NCBI RefSeq assembly: GCF_024213665.1
Contig: NZ_JANAVP010000009.1
Location: 62,001-126,000 of the forward strand
Source of the DNA: Streptomyces sp. A3M-1-3
GTDB taxonomy: Bacteria; Actinomycetota; Actinomycetes; Streptomycetales; Streptomycetaceae
Length of the DNA stretch: 64,000 nucleotides
Reading direction: 5' to 3'
Shown here: positions 23,399 to 31,963 of the stretch, in pieces
How the letters are laid out: each line of letters starts with the position of its first letter
Numbering within the stretch: position 1 is the first letter of the stretch
The notes under the pieces: generated by a model
The model's database searches: none
What the model was told of the DNA's origin: nothing
The model's input: only the letters and a program-made list of their open reading frames with translations
Translations under genes and position numbers: made by a program

Positions 23399-25152
23399 CA
23401 GTACTTACGCTCCATCGGCTGGTAGCGGGTCTGGACGACCGGCTTGTAGTCGAGACGGATGGACTCGATGCCGTCGTCGCCGACCTCGCGGTACGCCATG
23501 GTGTGGCGCATGAAGTTGACGTCGTCGCGGTTCGGGAAGTCCTCGCGGTAGTGACCGCCGCGGGACTCCTTGCGCGCCAGGGCGGACACGGCCATGACCT
23601 CGGCCAGGTCGAGCAGGTTGCCCAGCTCGACGGCCTCCAGCAGGTCCGTGTTGAACCGCTTGCCCTTGTCCTGGATGGACACGTTCAGGTAGCGCTCGCG
23701 CAGCTCGCCGATCTTCTCGACCGCGGTCTTGATCGTCTGCTCGGTGCGGAACACCATGACGTTGGCGTCCATGGTCTCCTGCAGCTCGCGGCGGAGCTCC
23801 GAGACCCGCTCGGTGCCCGTGGAGGAGCGCAGGCGCTCGACCTGGTCGACGACGAGCTGCGCCGGGTTCTCCGGCAGCTCCACGTAGTCGGCCTTGGCCG
23901 AGTACTCGGCGGCGGCGATACCGGCCCGCTTGCCGAACACGTTGATGTCCAGGAGCGAGTTGGTGCCCAGGCGGTTGGCGCCGTGGACCGAGACGCAGGC
24001 CACCTCGCCCGCCGCGTACAGGCCCGGGACCACCGTCGTGTTGTCGGCGAGGACCTCGCCCGCGACGTTGGTCGGGATGCCGCCCATGGCGTAGTGCGCC
24101 GTCGGCTGGATCGGGATCGGGTCCGTGTACGGCTCGATGCCCAGGTACGTACGCGCGAACTCGGTGATGTCCGGGAGCTTGGCGTCGAGCTGCTCCGGCG
24201 GCAGGTGCGTCAGGTCCAGGAAGACGTGGTCGCCCTCGGGACCGCAGCCGCGGCCTTCGCGGATCTCCGTGTAGATGGAGCGCGAGACGACGTCACGCGA
24301 CGCGAGGTCCTTCATGACCGGCGCGTACTTCTCCATGAAGCGCTCGCCGTCCTTGTTGCGGAGGATGCCGCCCTCGCCACGGGCGCCCTCCGTCAGCAGG
24401 ATGCCCATACGCCAGATGCCCGTCGGGTGGAACTGGAAGAACTCCATGTCCTCCAGCGGCAGTCCGCGGCGGTAGGCCGCGGCCTGGCCGTCACCGGTCA
24501 GGGTGTGCGCGTTGGAAGTCACCTTGAAGAACTTGCCGGTGCCGCCGGAGGCGAAGATGACGGCCTTCGCCTGGAAAACGTGGATCTCGCCGGTGGCCAG
24601 CTCGTACGCGACGACGCCCGCGGACTTCTTCACCCCGTCGACGTCCTGGAGCAGCAGGTCCAGGACGTAGAACTCGTTGAAGAACTCCACGCCCTCCTTG
24701 ACGCAGTTCTGGTACAGCGTCTGGAGGATCATGTGGCCGGTGCGGTCCGACGCGTAGCAGGACCGGCGGACCGGGGCCTCGCCGTGGTTACGGGAGTGGC
24801 CGCCGAAGCGGCGCTGGTCGATGGTGCCGTCCGGGGTTCGGTTGAACGGCAGGCCCATCTTCTCGAGGTCGAGGACCGAGTCGATGGCCTCCTTCGCCAG
24901 GATCTCGGCCGCGTCCTGGTCGACCAGGTAGTCGCCGCCCTTGATCGTGTCGAAGGTGTGCCACTCCCAGTTGTCCTCCTCCACGTTGGCGAGCGCGGCG
25001 GCCATGCCGCCCTGCGCCGCGCCCGTGTGGGAGCGGGTCGGGTAGAGCTTCGTCAGCACGGCGGTGCGGCTGCGCTTGGTCGACTCGATGGCCGCGCGCA
25101 TGCCGGCTCCGCCGGCGCCGACGATGACGGTGTCGTACTTGTGGATCTTCAT
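23398..25152 (-). CDS. sdhA: Succinate dehydrogenase flavoprotein subunit
   Basis: A 584-residue flavoprotein that oxidises succinate to fumarate in the TCA cycle. The dinucleotide-binding [11 protein letters not shown] is at residues 11-21, the covalent FAD His lies in [10 protein letters not shown], and the active-site stretches [37 protein letters not shown] and the catalytic Arg region SRSIYTEI are present. The reading frame is open further upstream, but ATG 25152 matches family length and follows a clear GGCTGAACCC leader. It lies between sdhD (23 bases upstream) and sdhB. Confidence 0.96.
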   Translation of the reverse strand: MKIHKYDTVIVGAGGAGMRAAIESTKRSRTAVLTKLYPTRSHTGAAQGGMAAALANVEEDNWEWHTFDTIKGGDYLVDQDAAEILAKEAIDSVLDLEKMGLPFNRTPDGTIDQRRFGGHSRNHGEAPVRRSCYASDRTGHMILQTLYQNCVKEGVEFFNEFYVLDLLLQDVDGVKKSAGVVAYELATGEIHVFQAKAVIFASGGTGKFFKVTSNAHTLTGDGQAAAYRRGLPLEDMEFFQFHPTGIWRMGILLTEGARGEGGILRNKDGERFMEKYAPVMKDLASRDVVSRSIYTEIREGRGCGPEGDHVFLDLTHLPPEQLDAKLPDITEFARTYLGIEPYTDPIPIQPTAHYAMGGIPTNVAGEVLADNTTVVPGLYAAGEVACVSVHGANRLGTNSLLDINVFGKRAGIAAAEYSAKADYVELPENPAQLVVDQVERLRSSTGTERVSELRRELQETMDANVMVFRTEQTIKTAVEKIGELRERYLNVSIQDKGKRFNTDLLEAVELGNLLDLAEVMAVSALARKESRGGHYREDFPNRDDVNFMRHTMAYREVGDDGIESIRLDYKPVVQTRYQPMERKY

Positions 25153-25175
25153 GGGTTCAGCCTCAGCCCCGGGCT

Positions 25176-25658
25176 CTAGCGGATGTTCGGGTCGAAGGTG
25201 AAGATCACCAGCGTGCCCAGAAGGATGGTGAACACCGTGGCGGTGTAGAGCAGGCCCTTCAGCCAGAGGCGCGTGTTGGCACGCTCCGCGTAGTCGTTGA
25301 TGACGGTACGGAGGCCGTTGGCGCCGTGCAGCATGGCGAGCCACAGCATCAGCAGGTCCCAGGTCTGCCAGAACGGCGAGGCCCAGCGGCCGGCCACGAA
25401 GGCGAAGCCGATCTTGGACACGCCGCCGTCGAGCACGAGCTGGATCAGCAGGTGGCCGATGACCAGGACGACCAGCACGATGCCGGACAGGCGCATGAAG
25501 AGCCATGCCGCCATCTCGAAGTTGCCGCGGGTCGACTTGGGGGTCTTCCGGGTGCGCTGCCGCGGCGGCTCGATGACGGGGGCCGGGTTGTCGACGTCGT
25601 ACAGGCTTACGCCCTCGACGGACCCGATCGAAGAAGAAGATGAGGTGTCAGCGGACAT
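25176..25658 (-). CDS. sdhD: Succinate dehydrogenase hydrophobic membrane anchor subunit
   Basis: A 160-residue anchor protein. After a charged N-terminal tail (Ser-rich, then [19 protein letters not shown]) three membrane helices are visible (about 55-80, 95-115 and 128-150). The second-helix [13 protein letters not shown] stretch contains the His expected to bind haem b and is characteristic of this subunit. It is five bases downstream of sdhC and precedes sdhA. The SD is GGAGCTGACAC upstream of ATG 25658. Confidence 0.9.
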   Translation of the reverse strand: MSADTSSSSSIGSVEGVSLYDVDNPAPVIEPPRQRTRKTPKSTRGNFEMAAWLFMRLSGIVLVVLVIGHLLIQLVLDGGVSKIGFAFVAGRWASPFWQTWDLLMLWLAMLHGANGLRTVINDYAERANTRLWLKGLLYTATVFTILLGTLVIFTFDPNIR

Positions 25659-25663
25659 GTGTG

Positions 25664-26044
25664 TCAGCTCCCGAATACTTCTTGTGCGGCGTGCCCGAGC
25701 ACGGGGTAGAGCGCCCCGACCATGAGCACGGCCCAGATGCCCATCACGGTCCAGAGCATCTGCTTCTGGTAGCGGGGGCCCTTGGACCAGAAGTCCACGG
25801 CGATGACACGCAGGCCGTTCAGCGCGTGGAAGAGGATCGCGGCGACGAGGCCGTACTCCAGCAGCGCGACGAGCGGGTTTTTGTAGGTTGCCACGACATC
25901 GTCGTACGCCTCGGGGGAGACGCGGACGAGAGCGGTGTCGAGGACGTGTACGAACAGGAAGAAGAAGATGAGGACGCCGGTGACTCGATGAGCCACCCAG
26001 GACCACATACCTTCCCGGCCGCGGTACAGCGTTCCAGCCGGCAC
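25664..26044 (-). CDS. sdhC: Succinate dehydrogenase cytochrome b556 subunit
   Basis: A 126-residue membrane subunit with three helices (about 18-40, 60-80 and 100-120). The SWVAHRVTGVLIFFFLFVHVLDT motif contains the quinone/haem-proximal residues of SdhC and the FHALNGLRVIAVDF motif holds the second conserved His. GTG 26044 starts the operon sdhCDAB, with GGAGGGTTC upstream. Length and order are typical of actinobacterial complex II with a diheme or monoheme anchor; which type was not determined. Confidence 0.9.
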   Translation of the reverse strand: MPAGTLYRGREGMWSWVAHRVTGVLIFFFLFVHVLDTALVRVSPEAYDDVVATYKNPLVALLEYGLVAAILFHALNGLRVIAVDFWSKGPRYQKQMLWTVMGIWAVLMVGALYPVLGHAAQEVFGS

Positions 26045-26237
26045 GGAAGAACCCTCCGGGAGCGGGGATCAGGGCCTGCCGGCTTCTGTTGTCGACCAGG
26101 CCCGGCCGGGTACGGTCCACCGGCCCTGGCCATCGTAGCGACGCTTTGTCGGTTCGCTCGCCCGGGGTCGACAGGTGTGATCAAACAAGCAATCAAACAG
26201 GCACCGATGGGCTATCGGGACAGCTTGAATCGCAAGA
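26045..26237. promoter_or_regulatory. sdhC upstream region with a tandem 11-base repeat
   Basis: On the plus strand ATCAAACAAGC (26180-26190) is followed directly by A-ATCAAACAGGC (26191-26202). Read on the minus strand, a TACGAT candidate -10 for sdhC lies at 26135-26140, placing the repeats about 45-70 bases upstream, on one face of the helix. This is a typical activator-site arrangement. No gene lies in the region. Confidence 0.4.
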
Positions 26238-26717
26238 TTACGGGCGATCCGCCACCAGGTGGGCGAGGCGCTCGCGAGCCAGGCGGCGCAGTTCGTCGGC
26301 TGTGACCGCCCTCTCCTCGTCCGCCTCGTTGGCCAGCCGGGAGCGAATCCCGGCCAGTACCTGGTCGAGCTGTTCGGTCGGCCGTACGGCGTCGAGGCAG
26401 ATGACGAACGCGTGGCGGAAACGGCTCTCGTACGCGGCGTGGGCGGCCCGCAGCGCGGTCTGCGCCGCCTGCGGGGCGCTGTGGTGGAGGTCGGCGGAGG
26501 ACTCGTCGGCCAGCGCCTCCGCGAGGTCGGCGGCGGAGAGGTCGTAGCTGGCCTCGTCGGCGGCCGCGAGCAGCGCGCCGATATCGGGGTAGGGGCGGTG
26601 GGCGGCCAGCCGGTGCGCCCAGCGGCGGCTGCCGCAGCAGGCGAGCAGGGCGGCCTCGGCGGCGCCACTCGGGGCGGTGTTGAAGCGGACGAGTCCGCCT
26701 GGGCTCTGGACCGGTAT
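26238..26717 (-). CDS. OHCU decarboxylase-like (UraD-type) protein with no canonical start codon
   Basis: About 159 residues matching streptomycete 2-oxo-4-hydroxy-4-carboxy-5-ureidoimidazoline decarboxylase-like proteins: VRFNTAPSGAAEAALLACCGSRRWAHRLAAHRPYPDIGALLAAADEA, and the C-terminal ESRFRHAFVICLDAV that corresponds to the family FPF(I/V)I motif. True UraD enzymes decarboxylate OHCU in urate breakdown, but the HPRIG and S-x-EQ active-site segments are not evident here. No ATG, GTG or TTG exists in frame for hundreds of bases upstream; the position where relatives begin MPVQSP reads ATA-CCG-GTC (26717). Either ATA/CTG is used, or the gene is inactive. The stop is TAA at 26238-26240. Confidence 0.6.
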   Translation of the reverse strand: MPVQSPGGLVRFNTAPSGAAEAALLACCGSRRWAHRLAAHRPYPDIGALLAAADEASYDLSAADLAEALADESSADLHHSAPQAAQTALRAAHAAYESRFRHAFVICLDAVRPTEQLDQVLAGIRSRLANEADEERAVTADELRRLARERLAHLVADRP

Positions 26718-26932
26718 GGCGGGGTGGCCGAGGCTGTGCTGACCCTGAGAAGAGGGAGGCAGCGTGGGCTCCTGGGAAGGATGGGGTGGGTGCGCCTCAA
26801 CGCTATCGAGTGGCCGTGGGAGCTGTCCGAGGGATGCGCGAGTTTCACCCGGAAGGGAGAGTTTGAGAACCTGGTGTGGACGCGTTATGTGATGCTTGGT
26901 CCTTTTCGCGCACAGTGGGAGGTAAGTGGCTG

Positions 26933-28555
26933 ATGTGGAACTCGCGCGGTGCTCTGACCGCAGGCGGGCTCGTCGCAGGTGCGGCCGCCCTCTCGGCCGC
27001 TGTAGTCGTCTGGCCCGAGGGGGTGGGCGGCGGCGGTGCGAAGAGCCCCGCGGAAGGCAAACCGTCCGCGACCGTGGCCGCGCCACAAGCGCCCACGCCG
27101 ACTCCCACCACGTATCCGCTGTCCACCACGCCCCGCACCATCCCCTTCGTGCGTACGCACGAACCGGCCCGGGGCCCGGGCTGGAAGCCGGCCCCCACCG
27201 CACGTGTCGTGGTCGCCAAGGGCAGCGAGGCCCTTGCCGACGAGGCCAAGCTCCTCTCCGGCGAGCTGAAGCTCCGCTACGCGAGCGGCGCGGCCGCCCG
27301 CGCCGGCGACATCGAACTCGCACTCACGCCGAAGCCGAAGGACGGGAAGGCCGCCGCGCCCGAGTCGTACACCCTCACCACGAGTGACCGGCGGGTGCGG
27401 ATCACCGGGTCCGACCAGGCCGGAGTCTTCTACGGCACCCGCACGCTGAAGCAGTCGGTGCGCGCCGACGGGCAGATGCCCGAAGGTGTCGTACGGGACC
27501 AGCCGGACCGCCCGCAGCGCGGCCTGAATGTCGACATCGCACGCAAGCACTTCAGCGCGGGGTGGATCGAGGACCGGCTGCGCGAGATGGCCGACCTCAA
27601 GCTCAACCAGCTCGGCCTGCACTTCTCCGACGACCAGGGCTTCCGTATCGAGTCCTCCTCGCACCCCGAGATCGTCTCCGAGCAGCATCTGACCAAGGCC
27701 GAGGTACGCCGGATCCTGGCCCTCGCCGCGCGGCTGCACATCACCGTCGTCCCCGAGATCGACTCTCCGGGACACCTCGGCGCGGTCCTGCGCCAGCACC
27801 CCTCGCTCCAGCTGAAGGACGCGCGCGGCGTGCCCACGCGCGGCGCCGTCGACATCTCCCAGCCCGGTTCGGCGAAGATCGTGGACGAGCTGCTGCGCGA
27901 GTACGCCCAGCTCTTCCCCGGCGCGTACTTCCACCTCGGCGCCGACGAGTACCAGGCACTGGTCAGGGACAACCCCGAGGCGTCCTATCCGCAGCTCGCC
28001 GCGGCGGCCCGGCAGAAGTACGGCGCGAACGCGCGCGTCCAGGACCTGGCGGCGGGCTGGCTGAACGACCGGGCCGCGGTGGTGCGCCCGCTCCAGAAGC
28101 AGCCCAAGGCGTGGAACGACGGGTTCTTCCGCGGCGGGGTGGTGGCCGCGGACAAGGACATCGAGGTCGAGTACTGGACGGGCAAGGAGATCGGCGCGCG
28201 CGAGCCGGTGGAGTACCTCGAGGAGGGCCGCAAGGTGGTCAACCTCAACGACGAGTACCTGTACTACGTCCTCGGCGAGCCCAACGAGTTCAGCTACCCG
28301 GACGGCCGGCGGATCTACGAGCAGTGGACCCCGCTGGTGCTGCGCGGCTCCCAGCCGGTGCCGGAGCGCTACTCGGACCAGATCCTGGGCGGCCGGCTGG
28401 CCGTCTGGTGCGACCTGGCGGCCGCGCAGACCCCGGAGCAGGTGGCCCAGGGCATCAGGCTGCCGCTGCGCGCGGTGGCGCAGAAGCTGTGGGACCCGCG
28501 CGATCCGGCACCGGAGTGGGCGCAGTTCAGGGTGCTGGCGGACAAGCTGGGCTGA
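26933..28555 (+). CDS. Beta-N-acetylhexosaminidase (GH20), secreted
   Basis: A 540-residue exported glycoside hydrolase. A hydrophobic signal/anchor is at residues 5-27, followed by a Pro/Thr linker, a GH20b-type domain and the GH20 barrel starting near RGLNVDIARKHFS. The catalytic pair is Asp338-Glu339 in FHLGADEY, preceded by VVPEIDSPGH and followed by the Trp-rich VEYWTGKE region. Retaining GH20 enzymes remove terminal GlcNAc/GalNAc from chitin oligomers or glycans. ATG 26933 has GGAGGT nine bases upstream. It diverges from the UraD-like gene. Confidence 0.85.
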   Translation: MWNSRGALTAGGLVAGAAALSAAVVVWPEGVGGGGAKSPAEGKPSATVAAPQAPTPTPTTYPLSTTPRTIPFVRTHEPARGPGWKPAPTARVVVAKGSEALADEAKLLSGELKLRYASGAAARAGDIELALTPKPKDGKAAAPESYTLTTSDRRVRITGSDQAGVFYGTRTLKQSVRADGQMPEGVVRDQPDRPQRGLNVDIARKHFSAGWIEDRLREMADLKLNQLGLHFSDDQGFRIESSSHPEIVSEQHLTKAEVRRILALAARLHITVVPEIDSPGHLGAVLRQHPSLQLKDARGVPTRGAVDISQPGSAKIVDELLREYAQLFPGAYFHLGADEYQALVRDNPEASYPQLAAAARQKYGANARVQDLAAGWLNDRAAVVRPLQKQPKAWNDGFFRGGVVAADKDIEVEYWTGKEIGAREPVEYLEEGRKVVNLNDEYLYYVLGEPNEFSYPDGRRIYEQWTPLVLRGSQPVPERYSDQILGGRLAVWCDLAAAQTPEQVAQGIRLPLRAVAQKLWDPRDPAPEWAQFRVLADKLG

Positions 28556-28558
28556 AGC

Positions 28559-28627
28559 GGGTCCGATTCGGGTCCGTTCGGGTCGGATGCGGGTCCGATT
28601 CGGGTCCGATCCGGGTCCGATCCGGGG
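28559..28627 (+). repeat. Tandem GGGTCCGATTC/GGGTCCGATCC repeats after the GH20 gene
   Basis: Six or seven imperfect copies of a unit close to CGGGTCCGATTC fill the region just after the GH20 stop. No stable hairpin with a T-run is seen. The unit is about 12 bases, close to one helical turn. Confidence 0.75.
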
Positions 28628-28670
28628 TTCCGGTGGCGGACCGCCGTACTGATGTGGTGGATTCGAACCC

Positions 28671-29171
28671 ATGGGGTTCTGGGGGTATTTCGTCGTGGGC
28701 CGTAGTGACGCTCCGCTCGCGGAGCTGGCCGCGCTGGCCGAGGTACGGGCGGGACTGGAGCTCCGCGAGGAGCGGGACGACGGATGGCAGGTGTGGGAGC
28801 ACCCCAGTGAACCGGAGGTCGGGGACATGGGCGCGCTCGCCCGCGGAGTGGCCGGGGAAACCGGGACGCCCGCCCTCTTCGCGTTCGTCATGGGCAGCGA
28901 CTGTGTCGTCGTGGAGGCAGCCGCGCCGGCCGGCGGCTCGTGGTTCGCCTGCCTGGGGCGGGCCGCGATGGCCCGCTATCTGAGCGCGGACGGGCTGGTG
29001 CTCGAGGATCTCTTCCTGGAGGCACCGGAGGCGGCCCGCAAGGCGGTCGAATGGGCGGCCGAGACCGGGCGGACCGTACCGTCCGGGCCACTGCTCGAGG
29101 TACTGACCGCCGAGGCGGATCCGCTCGCCGAGGAGCTGTTCGCCTGCTTCCTCGACCGGCTGGGACTGTGA
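28671..29171 (+). CDS. Hypothetical protein, conserved-looking
   Basis: A 166-residue soluble protein with an N-terminal WGYFVVGRSDAPLAEL stretch, a central FAFVMGSDCVVVEAAAP and an acidic C-terminal half. Codon bias is normal for the genome, supporting a real gene. I do not recognise the family. It precedes another unknown protein on the same strand (73-base gap). The start ATG 28671 has only a weak purine-rich leader. Confidence 0.65.
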   Translation: MGFWGYFVVGRSDAPLAELAALAEVRAGLELREERDDGWQVWEHPSEPEVGDMGALARGVAGETGTPALFAFVMGSDCVVVEAAAPAGGSWFACLGRAAMARYLSADGLVLEDLFLEAPEAARKAVEWAAETGRTVPSGPLLEVLTAEADPLAEELFACFLDRLGL

Positions 29172-29244
29172 CGTAATCTCGCCCCCGCACGCAGACGGAG
29201 GCAGAGGGTTCGCAACACGTGCGGGCCGTGCCTCGGGAGGCCTC

Positions 29245-29808
29245 GTGAGCCTGGTGGAACTGCTCGGGCGAGCCGATGAAAGGGGCCTGGCCGCAAGTGC
29301 CGTGGCCTGTATTGATCGCTGTCTCGCGCTGCTGGACGACGGAGAGGCGGCCGATCCGGCGCTGCTGCGCCCGTTGTGGGCGGGCGCCGACAGCGGCGCC
29401 GATTGGGGGACCTTGGTGGCGGCGGCGAGAGCGGCGGTGGCGGACGGCACCTCGGCCGCGACTGCCGCGACCGCCGCAAGCGCGGGTGACGACGCGACCG
29501 CCGACGACGAGCTGACGCGGCTGCTGGCGGACATGGCCGTACGAGCCCCCTCGGCGTACTCCGAGGCGGAACTGCGCGCGTGGGCCGGGGCCTGCTCGGA
29601 CGCGGCACTGGAGATCCACCGGCGCCTGGACGGCGGTGCGGAGGGGGTCAGCCCGCTCACGGCCGGCGAACTGCGCCGGCAGACGCAGATCCTGGAGGCA
29701 CTGGCCGAGGGCAGGGGAGCCGGGCTGCGGAAAGCGCTCGACCTCTCGACGGAGGGCCGGCGGGTCCTGCGCGCGGCCGTCTCGCGGCGCGCCCGTGCCC
29801 AGCGCTGA
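29245..29808 (+). CDS. Hypothetical helical protein
   Basis: A 187-residue Ala-rich, mostly helical protein. A linker of about 20 Ala/Thr residues (near 70-90) splits it into two helical blocks, the second containing RRQTQILEALAEGRGAGLRKAL. GTG 29245 has GGAGG upstream. No family is recognised. It lies between another unknown gene and an ECF sigma factor. Confidence 0.62.
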   Translation: MSLVELLGRADERGLAASAVACIDRCLALLDDGEAADPALLRPLWAGADSGADWGTLVAAARAAVADGTSAATAATAASAGDDATADDELTRLLADMAVRAPSAYSEAELRAWAGACSDAALEIHRRLDGGAEGVSPLTAGELRRQTQILEALAEGRGAGLRKALDLSTEGRRVLRAAVSRRARAQR

Positions 29809-29872
29809 GCGCCCGGCCCGGGGTGAATCCCGGGGCAGCGGCCCTGATCAGAGCCCGGGTCGCGGTCCGGAA

Positions 29873-29921
29873 GGACGACCGGGGCCGCCACCCCCCACAG
29901 GAGAGGCCCCGGCCGTCGTCC
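29873..29921. terminator. Interrupted GC-rich hairpin
   Basis: GGACGAC-CGGGGCC pairs with GGCCCCG-GCC-GTCGTCC (two seven-pair stems with a small bulge) in the 290-base gap between the unknown gene and the sigma factor. A second short inverted repeat (ACGGGC/GCCCGT) follows at 29924-29949. The rest of the gap shows nothing else. Confidence 0.5.
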
Positions 29922-30101
29922 GTAACGGGCTCGTACGACGGGCCCGTACTCCTCACTGCGCCATGAGTGCGTTTTCTGTCACACCTCGCTGAGTGCTCAT
30001 GTGGTTGCCTGTTGTACGACACGTGGACGTGGGCAGGTGAGAGGCCGTAGCGTGCAGGTTCGCGCAGTGTGGCGCGGCAGTGACCAGCTGCTAACAGGAC
30101 A

Positions 30102-30806
30102 GTGGGACGGGTAGAGATTGTGCTGGGGGACGACGCGGAGCTGACCACCGCGGTGCTCGCGGCACAGGACGGCGACGAGAACGCGTTCCGGACTGTGTAC
30201 CGCGCCGTGCATCCGCGGCTACTGGGTTACGTACGGACACTCGTCGGTGACGCGGAGGCCGAGGACATCGCCTCCGAGGCATGGCTTCAGATAGCGCGGG
30301 ACCTCGACCGGTTCAGCGGCGACGCGGACCGCTTCCGGGGCTGGGCCGCGCGGATAGCGCGCAACCGGGCGCTCGACCACATACGGATGCGGGGCAGGCG
30401 CCCCGCGGTCGGCGGCGACGAGACGGAACTGACCGGCAAGCCGGCCGACGCGGACACCGCGGGCGAGGCGATGGAGTCCCTCGCCACCGGCGATACGCTC
30501 GCGTTGATCGCCCAGCTCCCCCAGGACCAGGCCGAGGCCGTCGTCCTGCGGGTCGTCGTCGGACTCGACGCGAAGAGCGCCGCCAAGGCCCTGGGCAAAC
30601 GTCCCGGCGCGGTACGGACCGCCGCTCACCGCGGGCTGAAGCGGCTGGCCGAGCTGCTGGGCGCGGAGGGCGCAGACGACGTAACCGAGGGTAATGGCCG
30701 GTCGGGAGAGCTGAGAGGTCTGCCACCGCAGCGAGCACCGGGCCGGGGCACCGCCGCCTCTGCCGGTGTGACGCATTCGCGTCTGCGGACGCAGAAGGAC
30801 ATGTGA
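30102..30806 (+). CDS. ECF-type RNA polymerase sigma factor
   Basis: A 234-residue sigma-70 family protein of the ECF class. Region 2 is visible as AFRTVYRAVHPRLLGYVRTLVGDAEAEDIASEAWLQIARDL and FRGWAARIARNRALDHIR, and region 4 as IAQLPQDQAEAVVLRVVVGLDAKSAAKALGKRPGAVRTAAHRGLKRL. It would direct RNA polymerase to a stress or envelope regulon. A basic, disordered C-terminal tail follows region 4. GTG 30102 and GTG 30120 are both possible starts; neither has a strong ribosome-binding site. Its stop overlaps the next gene start as TGATG, and that gene encodes a membrane protein, the usual place of an anti-sigma factor. Confidence 0.83.
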   Translation: MGRVEIVLGDDAELTTAVLAAQDGDENAFRTVYRAVHPRLLGYVRTLVGDAEAEDIASEAWLQIARDLDRFSGDADRFRGWAARIARNRALDHIRMRGRRPAVGGDETELTGKPADADTAGEAMESLATGDTLALIAQLPQDQAEAVVLRVVVGLDAKSAAKALGKRPGAVRTAAHRGLKRLAELLGAEGADDVTEGNGRSGELRGLPPQRAPGRGTAASAGVTHSRLRTQKDM

Positions 30807-31822
30807 TGGCCGACGAGCGCTACAAGTGGCTTGACCGGAGAGCGGCGGAGCGGTTGCTGCGCGGCGAGCCGGTCGAGAGCGCCGACGATCAGGTGCGCGA
30901 GGAGGCCGGGCGGCTCTCCGCCGCCCTCGACCGCGCCGCCCGCGTCCCGGACAGCGGGGCCGCCGGGCTCCCCGGCGAGGAAGCGGCGCTGGCGGCCTTC
31001 CGTACCGCGCAGGGCGCCCGCTCGCGCGCGCCGCTGGGCGAGGACACCCCATTGGCCGTACGCCTGACGTCCGCGCCCGGATCCCCGGCCCGCGCGGGAC
31101 GCCCGGTGCGCTGGGGACGCCCGCTGAACTTCGGCCTCGCCGCCGCGCTGGCCGGCTGTGCGCTCGGCAGCGTGGCTGTCGCGGCCGGTACGGGAGTGCT
31201 GCCCACCCCGTTCGGTGACCGCGCCCGGCCGCAGCCGGCGGTTTCCGTGTCCATCGCCGGCACACCGGATGCGCTGACGTCGCCCGCCCCCGGGACGGGC
31301 GCTCCCAGCGACCCGCCGCCCTCGTCGGGCGACCCCAGTATCGCGGGCGGTGCCACGGAGGGCCCCGGTACTTCCTCGGGTTCCCCCGAACCTTCGGACG
31401 GCGCCGGCAACAGCAGCCGGCACCCCGGCGACGGCACTGCGCGCGAGGATGCCAGGGAGCGGAACCGAACGTGGCTGCTCCAGGCCTGCCGCGACTACCG
31501 CAGCGGCCGGGGTCTGGCCGAGGACCGCAAGCAGCGCCTGGAGGAGGGGGCCGGCGGCGCCCACCGGGTGGAGCGGTTCTGCAAGCGCCTGCTCGGTGTC
31601 GGCGACGGCGGGAACGCCGGGGACGACGGTGAGAAGAACGGCGACCGGGGCAGCGGCGGCGCTGACGACGGCGGCGACGACGACGGTGACGACGCGGGCA
31701 CGACGAGCGGCAACCGGGACACCGGCATGCCGCCGGCGGCACCGGTCCCGATGCCTCCGCTCGACTTCGTCCCGGTGACGCCGGCCGGTGTAACACTTTT
31801 TGAGCGAGTGACGCAGGACTAA
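30806..31822 (+). CDS. Single-pass membrane protein, probable anti-sigma partner
   Basis: A 338-residue protein with a cytosolic N-terminal part (about 1-108), one membrane helix (GLAAALAGCALGSVAVAAG, near 110-130) and a long Pro/Ser/Gly/Asp-rich extracytoplasmic region with an RTWLLQACRDYRSGRGL segment. It overlaps the ECF sigma gene by one base, so it is the likely regulator of that sigma factor, although no zinc-binding anti-sigma HxxxCxxC motif is present. AAGGA six bases before ATG 30806 fixes the start. A strong terminator follows. Confidence 0.65.
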   Translation: MADERYKWLDRRAAERLLRGEPVESADDQVREEAGRLSAALDRAARVPDSGAAGLPGEEAALAAFRTAQGARSRAPLGEDTPLAVRLTSAPGSPARAGRPVRWGRPLNFGLAAALAGCALGSVAVAAGTGVLPTPFGDRARPQPAVSVSIAGTPDALTSPAPGTGAPSDPPPSSGDPSIAGGATEGPGTSSGSPEPSDGAGNSSRHPGDGTAREDARERNRTWLLQACRDYRSGRGLAEDRKQRLEEGAGGAHRVERFCKRLLGVGDGGNAGDDGEKNGDRGSGGADDGGDDDGDDAGTTSGNRDTGMPPAAPVPMPPLDFVPVTPAGVTLFERVTQD

Positions 31823-31889
31823 GTGAGCCGACTGGTCATCGGCCGCGCATGAGCCGGGGGCTCCCCCCGTGCCTACGGCTCTGCGCATC

Positions 31890-31928
31890 GGCGCGGGCGG
31901 GACACGTTCCCCCGGTCCCGCCCGCGCC
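31890..31928. terminator. 14-bp perfect hairpin, bidirectional terminator
   Basis: GGCGCGGGCGGGAC (31890-31903) pairs perfectly with GTCCCGCCCGCGCC (31915-31928) across an 11-base loop, between the convergent anti-sigma-like and L,D-transpeptidase genes. Confidence 0.82.
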
Positions 31929-31963
31929 CTCTCAACCACGGGTAGTAGCCCACCAGTAGGCGA

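Noticed and set aside
23503..25179. A long plus-strand frame opposite sdhA
   Set aside because: Exact antisense of a highly conserved gene, with a Val/Leu/Arg-repetitive product; a codon-bias shadow.
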